From Streptomyces sp. AV19 (GTDB taxonomy: Bacteria > Actinomycetota > Actinomycetes > Streptomycetales > Streptomycetaceae): a stretch of DNA of 64,000 nt. The notes beneath the pieces are model-generated. The model was not told the origin of the DNA, did no database searches, and saw nothing but the letters and a program-made list of their open reading frames with translations. Where the stretch lies: positions 887,454 through 951,453 of the forward strand of contig NZ_JAEAMR010000022.1 in assembly GCF_015999245.1 (NCBI RefSeq), written 5' to 3'. The translations under genes and the position numbers were made by a program. Shown here in pieces: positions 7,051-16,130 of the stretch; positions within the stretch are counted from its first letter, which is position 1, and each line of letters opens with the position of its first letter.

Positions 7051-8565
7051 ATGCTCGAACACCCCGAGGTGCGCACCGCGGAGGGCACGGTCCAGGGCCG
7101 CCGGCGCCGGGGGCACGCGGTGTTCCGCGGCATCCCGTACGCCCAACCGCCGGTGGGAACGCTGCGCTTCGCCGCGCCGGCTCCGCCGCGCCGCTGGGAC
7201 GGGACGAGGCGGGCCGTGGACTTCGGCCCCACGGCCCCGCAGTCCGGCCCTACGGCCGGGGCGAACTCGGCCGAGGACACGGACTGGTTGACCCTCAACG
7301 TCTGCACCCCCGATCCGGGCGCGGCGGGGCTGCCGGTACTGGTGTGGATACCCGGCGGCGCCTACGTGACGGCGGACACGCGCGACCCGATGTACGACCC
7401 GACCGCGCCGGCCGCGGCGGGGCTGGTCGTGGTCAGCGTCAACTACCGGGTGGGCGCCGAGGGTTTCGCCCTCCTGGAGGGTGCCCCGCCCAACCGCGGC
7501 TTCCTCGACCAGATCGCGGCGCTGCGCTGGGTGGAGCGGAACATCGCCGCCTTCGGCGGGGACCCGGGCCGGGTCACCGTGGCCGGACAGTCCGCCGGGG
7601 CGGGGTCGGTCGCCGCCCTGCTGACGATGGAGCCGGCGCGCGGCCTGTTCCGGCGGGCCATCACCCACTCGGTGCCGGGCTGGCACTGCGCCCCCGCGCT
7701 GGCGCGGCAGGTCGCCGCGGCGCTCGCGGAGCGGCTCGGCACGGCACCCACCGCCGAGGCCCTCTCCGACGTCGCACCCCGGCGCCTGGCCGACGAGCTC
7801 ACGGCCCTCTGCGCCGACCTCCCCTCCCGCCGCGCGAGCTGGGGACGGCTCGCCCAAGTCGGCATCGCCGTCTGCCCCGTCGTCGACGGCGAGGTCCTCC
7901 CCGAAACGCCCTGGCCCGCGCTGACCGGCGGCCGCGCGAACGGGGCCGAGCTCCTCGTCGGCCACACCCGCGACGAATTCCGCCTGTTCAGCGTCATGAC
8001 CGGACGGCTGGGCACGTTCACCGACGAGGAAGCCCGTACCGCCCTGGACCTGTTCGCCCCCGCACCGGACGGCGCGGACGCCTACCGTGCCGCCCACCCC
8101 GGGGCCACCCCCGACGAGCTGGTCGAGTCGGTGTACTCCGACGCCCTCTTCCGGATGCCCTCGCTGCTGCTGGCCGAGGCGAACGCCGCGGCCGGCGGCA
8201 CCTCCTTCCTGTTCGAACTGGCCCTCGGAGGGGCGCTGGGCGCCTGCCACAGCCTCGACGTCCCCCTCGCGTTCGGCACCCCGGACAGCCCCGCCGGCCG
8301 ACAGCTCCTCGGCGACCCGCCCGCCCCCGAGGCCCTCGCGGTGTCCCGGGAGCTCCAGCAGGCGTGGGTCCGCTTCGCCACGACCGGCGACCCCGGCTGG
8401 GCCGCCTACCGGCCCGGCCGGCGGCTCACCCGCGTCCTGGACACCGAGTCGAGGACCGTGCCCTACCCGGAACAGGCGTCCCGCCGGATCTGGGCGGGCC
8501 GCGCCCCGGACCCGTTCGATCTCGTTCAGGCAGGCAGGGGTCCCGTCAGCCGCACTGCCAGGTGA
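7051..8565 (+). CDS. Type B carboxylesterase
   Basis: 504 residues of the carboxylesterase type B fold. Landmarks are FRGIPYAQPPVG near residue 27, the DWLTLNVCTP region, the oxyanion PGGAY near 107, the nucleophile elbow GQSAGAGS near 180 and a likely catalytic His in ACHSLDVPLAF near 405. It hydrolyses carboxylic esters; the substrate is not predictable. No signal peptide, so cytoplasmic. The ribosome-binding site GGAGGAAGGAAGG is strong. Probably controlled by the divergent TetR protein. Confidence 0.92.
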   Translation: MLEHPEVRTAEGTVQGRRRRGHAVFRGIPYAQPPVGTLRFAAPAPPRRWDGTRRAVDFGPTAPQSGPTAGANSAEDTDWLTLNVCTPDPGAAGLPVLVWIPGGAYVTADTRDPMYDPTAPAAAGLVVVSVNYRVGAEGFALLEGAPPNRGFLDQIAALRWVERNIAAFGGDPGRVTVAGQSAGAGSVAALLTMEPARGLFRRAITHSVPGWHCAPALARQVAAALAERLGTAPTAEALSDVAPRRLADELTALCADLPSRRASWGRLAQVGIAVCPVVDGEVLPETPWPALTGGRANGAELLVGHTRDEFRLFSVMTGRLGTFTDEEARTALDLFAPAPDGADAYRAAHPGATPDELVESVYSDALFRMPSLLLAEANAAAGGTSFLFELALGGALGACHSLDVPLAFGTPDSPAGRQLLGDPPAPEALAVSRELQQAWVRFATTGDPGWAAYRPGRRLTRVLDTESRTVPYPEQASRRIWAGRAPDPFDLVQAGRGPVSRTAR

Positions 8566-9394
8566 ACATCGCGCGGTCGAAGCGGCGCGCGGCCAGGTCC
8601 TCGGGGCGTATGAGCCAGTAGAGGGTGCCGCAGTCGCCCCACATCATCTCGGCGTCGTCGTCCGAGTCGAACTGGGCGAGCAGCGTCCATCCGAGGGCCT
8701 CCTCCTGGATGCGGGGGTCGTCCCACGGCGGGCCGTGCAGGGCGCCGTGGGCGACCTCGGTCTCCACCTCGTCCTGCACCGGGTCCGCGTGGCCGCCGAC
8801 GCGGTGTCCGGCGCCCTCGGAGTGGTCCCACAGGGCGTCCTGGAACTCCTCGGACCACAGCGGGTGGTCGTCGGGCATCGGCGCGAACTCCCGGTAGACG
8901 GCGGGGTGCCAGAGGTACGGGGCGGTGGTCTCCGCGCGGGCCGTCAGCGGGATCTCCGGGTACGCCCCGATTCCCTCCGGGGCCGCGCGCTCGACGACGC
9001 GGACGCCCTCGGGCACGTACAGCACGCGCGCCCCCGCCCAGCTGTCCGGATCGTCGGGCGCGACCACCGCGACCCCGTCGTCCACCTGCCCGTCGAAGTA
9101 GAAGAAGGCCAGCGTGCCGTCCGTCGGCAGGGTGATGTCGAGGCCGGCGGAGGGGAGCGCGGCGCAGTCGAGGGAGGCGACGAAGGAGAGCGGGCCGTGG
9201 CCCTCCCATATCGGCCACTCCTCGTTCTCCGGCAGCTCCGGCAGGCCGCCGAGCCGGCCGACGACCGGATCCGTGCCCGCGGCCGTGTCCAGGGCCAGCC
9301 CCGGTCGCAGCAGGCCGATCCAGCGCTCGGCGATGTCGTCGGGCAGGTGCTGGTGGGCGAGCGCGTGCAGTGCGTCGGTGATGCTCTGAGTCAT
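8546..9394 (-). CDS. DUF1963 (YwqG-like) protein
   Basis: 282 residues. The pattern RLGGLPELPENEEWPIWEGH ... LSFVASLDCAALP ... DGTLAFFYF, ending with LGWTLLAQFDSDDD and CGTLYWLI, is typical of DUF1963/YwqG proteins, whose role is unknown. The start at 9394 (MTQSITDALHAL) was chosen because upstream codons are Arg-rich and run into the next gene. It overlaps the convergent esterase by 20 bp at the 3' ends. Confidence 0.85.
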   Translation of the reverse strand: MTQSITDALHALAHQHLPDDIAERWIGLLRPGLALDTAAGTDPVVGRLGGLPELPENEEWPIWEGHGPLSFVASLDCAALPSAGLDITLPTDGTLAFFYFDGQVDDGVAVVAPDDPDSWAGARVLYVPEGVRVVERAAPEGIGAYPEIPLTARAETTAPYLWHPAVYREFAPMPDDHPLWSEEFQDALWDHSEGAGHRVGGHADPVQDEVETEVAHGALHGPPWDDPRIQEEALGWTLLAQFDSDDDAEMMWGDCGTLYWLIRPEDLAARRFDRAMFTWQCG

Positions 9395-9474
9395 GGAGAC
9401 GATGATGCACGCACCCACTGACAACGGGTCCGCCCGGGCCGTGAACCGCAGGTCGGACGCGGTCCGGGGCCGCG

Positions 9475-10020
9475 TCACGACGGCGCGGCGTAGCAACGGA
9501 CGGTCACCGTCCGCCGCGGTCCCCACTGTTGCCCGACCGTGGCCATCAGCTCCCATCCCAGCCGCTCGTACAGCGCCGCGGCGGCGGTGTCGGACGCCAC
9601 GACGTCGAGCACCGGCTGCAGGCCGCGGCCGCGGGCTTCCCGGACGGCCCGGCCGATCAGCAGCGCGCCGACGCCGTGTCCCCTCGCCCCCGGAGCGACG
9701 AACAACCGGCCGACCACCGCGGTTTGTTCCCGCCCCGCGCCGTTCCGCTCGCTCCACACCCCGGGGGCCAGATCCCCTTCCCCGCTCCGGGACAGGCCGA
9801 CGTGGCCCACGACCCGGCCTTCGAGTTCGGCGACCCAGGCCCCCAGGGCGGCAGCCTCCGCGACCCAATCGCCGGGCCGGTCCGGCCAGTTCACCGGATA
9901 CCCGTCCCGCCGGTGGACCTCCGCGAGGACACGCGCGCACTCCTCGATATCGCCGTCGGTCCTGGCGCGGACGGCAGGCCCCGGCCGCCCACCACATATC
10001 TCAAAGCTCCTGATGGTCAT
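9475..10020 (-). CDS. GNAT family N-acetyltransferase
   Basis: About 181 residues. The acetyl-CoA-binding motif A is visible (VVGRLFVAPGARGHGVGALL) and motif B ends in AAALYERLGWELM. Opens with the common streptomycete form ARTDGDIEECARVLAEVH. The substrate is unknown. Start uncertain between 10020 and 10047; neither has a strong ribosome-binding site. Confidence 0.85.
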   Translation of the reverse strand: MTIRSFEICGGRPGPAVRARTDGDIEECARVLAEVHRRDGYPVNWPDRPGDWVAEAAALGAWVAELEGRVVGHVGLSRSGEGDLAPGVWSERNGAGREQTAVVGRLFVAPGARGHGVGALLIGRAVREARGRGLQPVLDVVASDTAAAALYERLGWELMATVGQQWGPRRTVTVRCYAAPS

Positions 10021-10131
10021 TCCGGAAGGGAAGCACAGTCCGCGCATTCACCTGTTCGGCGCACCGAAGATCGACGAGATTTCCCTTCCATGTGTTTATG
10101 TCGGATCCGATCATCCTGAAGGGAGCGGCGC

Positions 10132-11715
10132 GTGAGACGGCTTTCGGTGATTTCGGCCCTGGTGCTTCCGCTGACGCTGACCGCGTGGCTGTCTCCCGCG
10201 ACGGCGGCGGGCGAGCGCCTCCCGGAGGAACCGGCCGGCAAAGCCCCCTCCGTGGTCTGGGGATCGTGCCCCCGGCTGTCCGAGGGATCCGTCGCGGCGG
10301 GCTGGCAGTGCGGGACCCTGGAGGTCCCGCTCTCCTACGCGACCGGGAGCCGGCAGACCGTCAGGCTCGCGCTCGCGCGCCGCCCCGCCCGCGGACCGGG
10401 CAGGCGGCTGGGCGTCCTCTTCGGCAACCCCGGCGGCCCCGGCGCCGACGGCCTGAGCTTCACGGGCCTGTTCCAGACCGTCGTCGGCAGAACCGCCGAA
10501 CGATACGACCTGGTGACGTGGGATCCGCGCGGCGTGGGGCACAGCAGGCCGTCGCTGCGCTGCGGCCCCCAGGAGCGGATGGAGGAGCTCTACACGCACC
10601 AGGCCGACACCCGTACCGACAAGGGCGTCCGGGAGAAGATCCGCACCGACCAGGAGACGGCCCGCCTCTGCCGGGCCAACGCCGGGTCCCTGCTGTCCGA
10701 CATGTCGACGATGGACACCGTCCACGACCTCGACCGGCTGCGCCGGGCCCTGGGCCGGCCGAAGCTCGACTACATCGGCTTCTCCTACGGGACGGTGATC
10801 GGCGCCGTCTACGCCAACCGCTTCCCCGGCAGCACCGGAAGGATGGTCCTGCACGGCGTGGTCGACGCGCGCCTGTGGCTGAACGACCTCCCGGGCTTCA
10901 TGCGCAGCGACACCGTGCAGGGCGAACGCACCCTCAGGGCGGCGCTGCGGGCCTGCGACGCCCACCCCGGCGACTGCGCCTTCGCCGGGGGCGCGAACCG
11001 CAAGTTCGACCGCCTCGTCGGCCGGCTGCGCCCCGCCGGGGCGCAGGTGCCCGACGTGCGCATCACCTGGCGCCGTCTCGTGCACGACGCCCTGGTGGTC
11101 TCCACTCCGGGCACGACGGCGCGGGAGGCGGCCAGGGACCTCCAGGCGATGTACGGCGCGGTGTTCCAGAACCGTCCCTACCGCCAGGCGCTCCCCGAGA
11201 CGGAGATCGCGCTGCCCACCTGGCGGCTCCCGGCTCCGTACCGCCGGGACCCGGACGGCTACTCGTTCAACATGTACGACAGCCGCAACGCCACCTTGTG
11301 CCTGGACTTCCCGGCCGCGCCCGCCGATCCCGGCTGGTGGCTCCGCCGGGTCCGCGGCGCGGAGCGCGACAGCAGGGTGTTCGGGGCGTTCCGCGTCCTC
11401 GACAACGCCGTGTGCGCCGGCTGGCCGGCCCACCAGCCGCGCGGCTACAAGTACACGGGCCCGTGGAACCGGTCCTCCACCCGCCCGCTGATCGTCAACG
11501 AGCGCTGGGACAACGCCACTCCGCTGGCGTGGGCGCAGGCCATGCGGGCCGCGATGGGGCCGGGAGCACGGCTCGTCGTCAACGAGGGCTTCGGCCACGG
11601 TGCCGTGACGAGGTGCAGCGTCAACCACGTGTCCACGTACTTCCTGACGGGGAGGCGGCCGGCGGACGGGACGGTGTGCCGCGGCGGGCACGACAACCCG
11701 TTCAAGGGCGACTGA
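10132..11715 (+). CDS. Secreted alpha/beta hydrolase (tripeptidyl aminopeptidase-like, TAP C-terminal)
   Basis: 527 residues. Signal peptide MRRLSVISALVLPLTLTAWL with an AxA site near residue 26, so exported. The nucleophile elbow YIGFSYGT is near 218, the acid in NERWDNATP near 460 and the His in NEGFGHGAV near 485. Architecture and length match the SlpD/SlpE-like mycelium-associated tripeptidyl aminopeptidases of Streptomyces, which trim extracellular peptides. The start is a GTG after GAAGGGAG. Its 3' end overlaps the convergent hydrolase by 14 bp. Confidence 0.88.
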   Translation: MRRLSVISALVLPLTLTAWLSPATAAGERLPEEPAGKAPSVVWGSCPRLSEGSVAAGWQCGTLEVPLSYATGSRQTVRLALARRPARGPGRRLGVLFGNPGGPGADGLSFTGLFQTVVGRTAERYDLVTWDPRGVGHSRPSLRCGPQERMEELYTHQADTRTDKGVREKIRTDQETARLCRANAGSLLSDMSTMDTVHDLDRLRRALGRPKLDYIGFSYGTVIGAVYANRFPGSTGRMVLHGVVDARLWLNDLPGFMRSDTVQGERTLRAALRACDAHPGDCAFAGGANRKFDRLVGRLRPAGAQVPDVRITWRRLVHDALVVSTPGTTAREAARDLQAMYGAVFQNRPYRQALPETEIALPTWRLPAPYRRDPDGYSFNMYDSRNATLCLDFPAAPADPGWWLRRVRGAERDSRVFGAFRVLDNAVCAGWPAHQPRGYKYTGPWNRSSTRPLIVNERWDNATPLAWAQAMRAAMGPGARLVVNEGFGHGAVTRCSVNHVSTYFLTGRRPADGTVCRGGHDNPFKGD

Positions 11716-12547
11716 GGAAGGACGCGACGGCCCGTGCGAAGCGGACGGGGTCGTCGAGCCACGGGTAGTGGCCGGCGCCCGGCTGGACGGTCAGCTCGGC
11801 GCGAGGGAACAACTTCGCGATGCCGGCGGCGACATGGGGACGCGGGCCGCCGTCGAGTTCGCCGGCGAGCACCAGCACCGGCGCGGCCAGGCGGGCGACG
11901 GCGGCGCGGGTCGCAGCGGGGTCGAAGGCGCCCGGGGACGCGTAGCGGTCCGCTGCCGGTTCGTTGGTCTGCGTGACCTCGACCGCGGCATGCGCCTGGG
12001 CGACGGCGTGCCAACGGCCGTAGAAGAAAGGAGTGGCGGCGTCGAAGTCGGCGTCGGCGGGGGTTCCGGCCCAGATGGCTTCGTAGGCCTCGCGGGCGTC
12101 CTCGAACCACGGCTCGGCCGTGCGCAACGCGGCCGCCTCCCGGCGGTGTTCTGCGGTGAAGTCGACACCGAGGGCGCGGGCGCGGGCTGTGATCAAGCTC
12201 AGTGTGCGGATGCGCTGTGGGTGCCGGGCCGCGTAGAGGATGGCGAGATCGCCGCCGGCCGAGTGCGCGAGAACGTCGACGCGGTCCCATCCGAAGTGAT
12301 CGCGGAGGGCCTCGACGTCGTCGACCTGCCGGTCGCAGCGGTACGTGGCCGGATCGCCGGGTATGCCGGAGTCACCCGTGCCACGGAGGTCGAGCATGAC
12401 CAACTGCCGCCGCCTCGACAGGCCACCCAGATTCCCGAGGTAGGCGGACGCGCGCATCGGTCCGCCGGGCAGGCACAGCAGCGGTTCCCCTTCGCCCATG
12501 ACGTGATAGGCGAGTTCCGTCCCGTCGGCCGCGGTGAGCGTGGGCAT
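11702..12547 (-). CDS. Alpha/beta hydrolase (proline iminopeptidase-like)
   Basis: 281 residues. The pattern GEGEPLLCLPGGPMRASAYL, LDLRGTGDSG, the nucleophile elbow LAHSAGGDLA, VLAGELDGG and a terminal GAGHYPWLDDP give a complete Ser-Asp-His triad. The HGGP-like LPGGP and DLRGTGDS motifs suggest the S33/prolyl aminopeptidase-like group. No signal peptide. The start at 12547 follows GAGGATGGAG. Confidence 0.88.
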   Translation of the reverse strand: MPTLTAADGTELAYHVMGEGEPLLCLPGGPMRASAYLGNLGGLSRRRQLVMLDLRGTGDSGIPGDPATYRCDRQVDDVEALRDHFGWDRVDVLAHSAGGDLAILYAARHPQRIRTLSLITARARALGVDFTAEHRREAAALRTAEPWFEDAREAYEAIWAGTPADADFDAATPFFYGRWHAVAQAHAAVEVTQTNEPAADRYASPGAFDPAATRAAVARLAAPVLVLAGELDGGPRPHVAAGIAKLFPRAELTVQPGAGHYPWLDDPVRFARAVASFLSRP

Positions 12548-12599
12548 GGCTCCATCCTCATCACCGGCGACGAACACAGCAAGGGATGTGCGGCCGCGC

Positions 12600-12790
12600 C
12601 GGCAAGGCCGTGGCCATCGGCACGTCCACGTTTCAACTGCCAGAGGGGCGATGTTGCATGTGCCGCGGCACCGAAGGAGTCCAGACGTCCTTGGAACACC
12701 TGGACGAAGACACCGAATTCGGTCCGGTCAGGGTATTCGACAGGCACCGACGACTCGTCGGACTCCTGGAGTCCGAAGCGGCTGAGGGGC
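12600..12790 (-). pseudogene. Remnant of a paralogue of the 38.4-kb hypothetical gene
   Basis: Minus-strand reading gives FGLQESDESSVPVEYPDRTE, then FGVFVQVFQGRLDSFGAAAH. This closely matches the intact gene at 38389 (FGMQESDESFVSVEYPDDTE, FGVFLQTFQGRLDLSSAAHT). The N-terminal ~20 codons are degraded, and the sequence after the GRLD block diverges into the upstream region of the hydrolase. It is a truncated copy, not a functional gene. Confidence 0.6.
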
Positions 12791-12870
12791 CAACCTCTGC
12801 CTCGCGCAGCGTTGTTCGCGCAGGGGATCCGACCTGGGCAAACGGTCGATTGTCAGTGGCGGGTGGCAGC

Positions 12871-13255
12871 ATGCGCCGCATGACATCGTCCATCGCGCAA
12901 TCGTGGTCGCGGATCGAGAAGGCGCTGCTGCGGCACGCCCCTGCCGGTTTCGCCGAGCTCGCCCCGCCGGCCGGGCCGGACGCCCTGGCCGCGACCGCGG
13001 CCACCTTGGGTGCCCGGCTCCCCGGCCCACTGGTCGAGTCACTGCTGCGTAAACGACGGCAGCGGCCTCGCGAATCCCGTCCCCTCCCACTGGCAACTGC
13101 CCGGCTCCCAAGGCATAGCCGATACCTGGAGCATGCGGATGAGCGTCATGGGGGACGAGGAGGACGAGGAGGATTTCGGTCCGGACTCGGAGTACGGGCC
13201 GTGGTGGCACCGCGAATGGGTGCCGTCCGCTTCCTTCGGGAACGGGGACGCGCCG
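12871..13255 (+). pseudogene. SMI1/KNR4-family gene broken by frameshift
   Basis: Frame 1 from the ATG at 12871/12880 gives SWSRIEKALLRHAPAGFAEL, then PPAGPDALAATAATLGARLP and LVESLLR. At about 13050 the coherent protein moves to another frame: NDGSGLANPVPSHWQLPGSQ, then DEEDEEDFGPDSEYGPWWHR and FGNGD. Together they form the N-terminal two thirds of an SMI1/KNR4 protein of the kind often used as immunity proteins to polymorphic toxins. No single frame covers it and the C-terminus is missing. Confidence 0.65.
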
Positions 13256-13537
13256 CGAGGGGGCCGGCGCTCCCTTCAGCATCGGTGCGGGCGACAGCGG
13301 TCCGTCCGCCTCCCAGCGCATCGAGAGCCGCCGGTTCCAGACGGCCACCGTCCCCGAACCGCCGGCCCAGCAGGGCCGGCAGCTCGTCGACGAGCTCAAC
13401 CGCGCCTTCTCCGGCAGGCCGCCGAGCGGCTGCACGGCCCCGTGCGCATCGCGACGGCGGCCGACAGCGGCGGCGCCACGACGTGGGATCCGCCGGGCTA
13501 CCGCGCGGCGTACCGGCGGATCCGGAGCGGCGGGTGA
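13256..13537 (+). pseudogene. Decayed fragment, frame-hopping, origin unknown
   Basis: Protein-like sequence continues but in changing frames: APFSIGAGDSGPSASQRIES followed by TVPEPPAQQGRQLVDELNRA, then a switch near 13390 to QAAERLHGPVRIATAADSGG and TTWDPPGYRAAYRRIRSGG. I read it as a second broken gene or the rearranged tail of the SMI1-like one. No family recognised. Confidence 0.35.
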
Positions 13538-13544
13538 GGGACCG

Positions 13545-14483
13545 TCACCCGCCAACGAGCCGTTGGCGCCACCAGTCCACCGTCGCCCGGAGCTGCTCCT
13601 CCAGGGGCGTGGCGGTGGTGCCGAACGCGGTGGTCCAGGCGGTCGAGTCCATGATGAACGGCCGGTCGAACTGGTAGCGGATCTCCCGCAGTTCGCGCAT
13701 CAGCGGCGAGAAGAGGGAGAGGGCGCCGAATACCCCCGCGGGCAGCCCGCGCACCCGGACCGGCGCGACCCCGGCCTGTCCGGCGAGCCCGTCCGCCATC
13801 TCGCGGACGGACAGCGGCGGTGCCGTCGGGACGTGCCAGGCGCGTCCCCAGGCCCGCTCCTCGGCCGCCGCCTCGACGAGCGTCCGGGCCACGTCGTCGA
13901 GGTACGTCCAGCTGTGCGGGGCGTCGGGGTCGCCGAGGGCGAGGACGGGCTTGCCGCGCAGGATGTTGGGGACGACCCGTGCGGACAGGTGCCCTCCGTC
14001 GAGGACGCCGGGGCCGAAGAAGTCCGAGGCGCGGATCTCGACGGCCCTGATACGGCCCTGTTCGTGCAGGGACCGCGCCTGCTCCCACAGGCCGGCCCGC
14101 AGGCGCCCCTTGGGGCCGGCGGCCGCGAGCGGCGAGGTCTCGGCCATCGCGCCGTCGACCGGGCCGTAGCCGTAGAGGTTGCCGAGCATGACCAGCACCG
14201 CGCCGCTCGCCTCCGCCGCCGCGCCGACCGACACGGCGAGCGGCGGCCAGTCGGCCGCCCAGCGGTGGTACGGCGGCGCGGCGCACTGGTATATCGCGGT
14301 CGCGCCCCGCACGGCCTCGGTCAGCCGCGGGGCGTCCGCCGCGTCCAGCGCGACGCGCTCGGTCCCGGGTGCCGCCCGCCCCGGCGACCTCGTGATCACT
14401 CGTACCGCGTTCCCCCGTTCGGCCAGGAGCCGGGCGGTGGCCGCCCCGGCGGGCCCGTGGCCGATCACTACATGAAGATCCAT
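13545..14483 (-). CDS. NAD-dependent epimerase/dehydratase (atypical SDR)
   Basis: 312 residues. Begins MDLHVVIGHGPAGAATARLL, a modified Rossmann glycine motif (GxGPAG rather than GxxGxxG), followed by IYQCAAPPYHRW and MLGNLYGYGP, where extended SDRs have their active-site region; the Tyr of LYGYG may substitute for YxxxK. FGPGVLDGGHL and HSWTYLDDVARTL are typical of the family. Soluble, substrate unknown. Convergent with the decayed SMI1 region. Confidence 0.82.
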   Translation of the reverse strand: MDLHVVIGHGPAGAATARLLAERGNAVRVITRSPGRAAPGTERVALDAADAPRLTEAVRGATAIYQCAAPPYHRWAADWPPLAVSVGAAAEASGAVLVMLGNLYGYGPVDGAMAETSPLAAAGPKGRLRAGLWEQARSLHEQGRIRAVEIRASDFFGPGVLDGGHLSARVVPNILRGKPVLALGDPDAPHSWTYLDDVARTLVEAAAEERAWGRAWHVPTAPPLSVREMADGLAGQAGVAPVRVRGLPAGVFGALSLFSPLMRELREIRYQFDRPFIMDSTAWTTAFGTTATPLEEQLRATVDWWRQRLVGG

Positions 14484-14511
14484 ACGCGCAGGTTAACGGC
14501 AGGTACGGACA

Positions 14512-15948
14512 TCATCGGCCGCCGTCCACCACCGGATACGGCACCTGCGTCCGCCGGTCCGCGTCCACCGCCAGCCGGCCGCCAGCCGGCGGACGGGCCC
14601 GCTGGGCGCAGTCGCGGCGTTCGCAGATGCGGCAGCCGAGGCCGATCGGGGTGGCGGCGCGGGGATCGTCGAGGGCGATGCCCTCGGCGTAGACGAGGCG
14701 GTGGGCGTGGCGGAGTTCGCAGCCGAGGGCGACGGCGAACTCGGCGCGGCGGGCGCGGTGGCCGGAGCCGCCGCGGGTGACGGTGCGGGCGATCCAGAAG
14801 TACCGCTTGCCGTCGGGCATTTCGGCGACCTGGGTGAGGACGCGGCCGGGGGCGGAGAACGCCTCGTAGACGGTCCACAGGGGGCAGGTGCCGCCCAGGC
14901 GGGAGAAGTGGAAGTCGGTGGCGGACTGGCGTTTGGAGATGTTGCCCGCCCGGTCGACGCGCAGGAAGGAGAAGGGGACGCCGCGCCGTCCGGTGCGCTG
15001 CAGGGTGCTCAGGCGGTGGCAGACGGTCTCGAAGCCGACGCCGAAGCGGGCCTGGAGGAGCCCGATGTCGTAGCGGAGCTCCTCGGCGGCGGCGTGGAAG
15101 GCGGTGTACGGCATGAGCAGGGCGCCGGCGAAGTAGTCGGCGAGGCCGATGCGGGCGAGGGCGGCCGACGGGCCCGGGCCGACGTCGGCCCGGGCGACGA
15201 GCGCGTCGAGCAGGGGGCCGTGTTCCAGGAAAGCGAGCTGGGTGGCGAGTTGGAAGGCACGCCGGCCGTCGTCGAGCCAGGGCGAGAGGAAGAGCAGTCC
15301 GCGGCCGGGGTCGAAGCGCCGGACGTCGGCGGCCCGTTCGGGCGCGGCCTGGACGACGGTCACGCCGTGGCGTGCGGCCAGGCGGCGGGCGAGGGCGTCG
15401 GCGGCGCGGCCCGCTCCGGCGAGGCCCAGGGCGTCGGCGGTGCGCTCGGCCTCGGCGTCGAGCGGTTCGAAGTGGTTGTGGTGGGCGTAGAAGAAGTCCC
15501 GTACGTCGTCGTGGGGTTCGGCCGGCACCAGGGCGGCGGCCGCGTCGCCCGGGGCGGCGAGGGCCGCGGCCCGCTCGGCGGCGTCGCGGTAGCGGCGGTG
15601 CAGGGCGACCAGGGCGCGGGCCACCTCGGGGTGGTCGCGCGCCACGTCGGCCACGTCCCCGGCGGGCACCGCGACCCCGCAGGCCTCGTCGCCCAGCGCC
15701 GCGCGCAGGTCGGTGGCCAGGCGCTCCTCCTCGGCCTCGGAGAAGAACTCGGCGTCCACGCCGAGGACTTCCGCCATGCGCAGGAGGACGGGGGCGGTGA
15801 GCGGGCGCTGATTGTGCTCTATCTGGTTGAGGTAGCTGGTGGAGATGCCCAGCCGGCGGGCCAGCTCGACCTGGTTGAGCCCGTGCTCGCGGCGCAGTCT
15901 GCGGAGTTTGGCGTGTGCGTAGACCTTGCGGCCCTCCGGGCGTCCCAT
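14512..15948 (-). CDS. XRE-family short-chain acyl regulator (PrpR/RamB-like)
   Basis: 478 residues. An N-terminal XRE helix-turn-helix (LRRLRREHGLNQVELARRLG, STSYLNQIEHNQRPLT) is followed by a long sensor region with an IrrE/DUF955-like segment and a C-terminal Cys-rich DUF2083-like part (GLGCRICERRDCAQR). This is the architecture of PrpR and RamB, which respond to propionyl-CoA/acetate status. Divergent from prpDBC, so it is very likely the activator of the methylcitrate genes. Start at 15948 (MGRPEGRKVYAHAKL) after GGGGAGGAG; the longer frame reaches into the shared promoter. Confidence 0.88.
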   Translation of the reverse strand: MGRPEGRKVYAHAKLRRLRREHGLNQVELARRLGISTSYLNQIEHNQRPLTAPVLLRMAEVLGVDAEFFSEAEEERLATDLRAALGDEACGVAVPAGDVADVARDHPEVARALVALHRRYRDAAERAAALAAPGDAAAALVPAEPHDDVRDFFYAHHNHFEPLDAEAERTADALGLAGAGRAADALARRLAARHGVTVVQAAPERAADVRRFDPGRGLLFLSPWLDDGRRAFQLATQLAFLEHGPLLDALVARADVGPGPSAALARIGLADYFAGALLMPYTAFHAAAEELRYDIGLLQARFGVGFETVCHRLSTLQRTGRRGVPFSFLRVDRAGNISKRQSATDFHFSRLGGTCPLWTVYEAFSAPGRVLTQVAEMPDGKRYFWIARTVTRGGSGHRARRAEFAVALGCELRHAHRLVYAEGIALDDPRAATPIGLGCRICERRDCAQRARPPAGGRLAVDADRRTQVPYPVVDGGR

Positions 15949-16130
15949 GCGGTGCACCGCTCCTCCCCACCGTCGGCGTTCCTGCGAAGTTACCATTCGC
16001 ATCTTTCGCAGGATTCGCAGTTTCACACCGCCGGCCTGGACTGATTCCACAGAGTGGAGGGCTCGCGGTGCGGGCGCCGACGGGGAAGGCTCGGAGCGAC
16101 CAGCCCCCTCGCCCTCCCCCGAGGAGTCCC

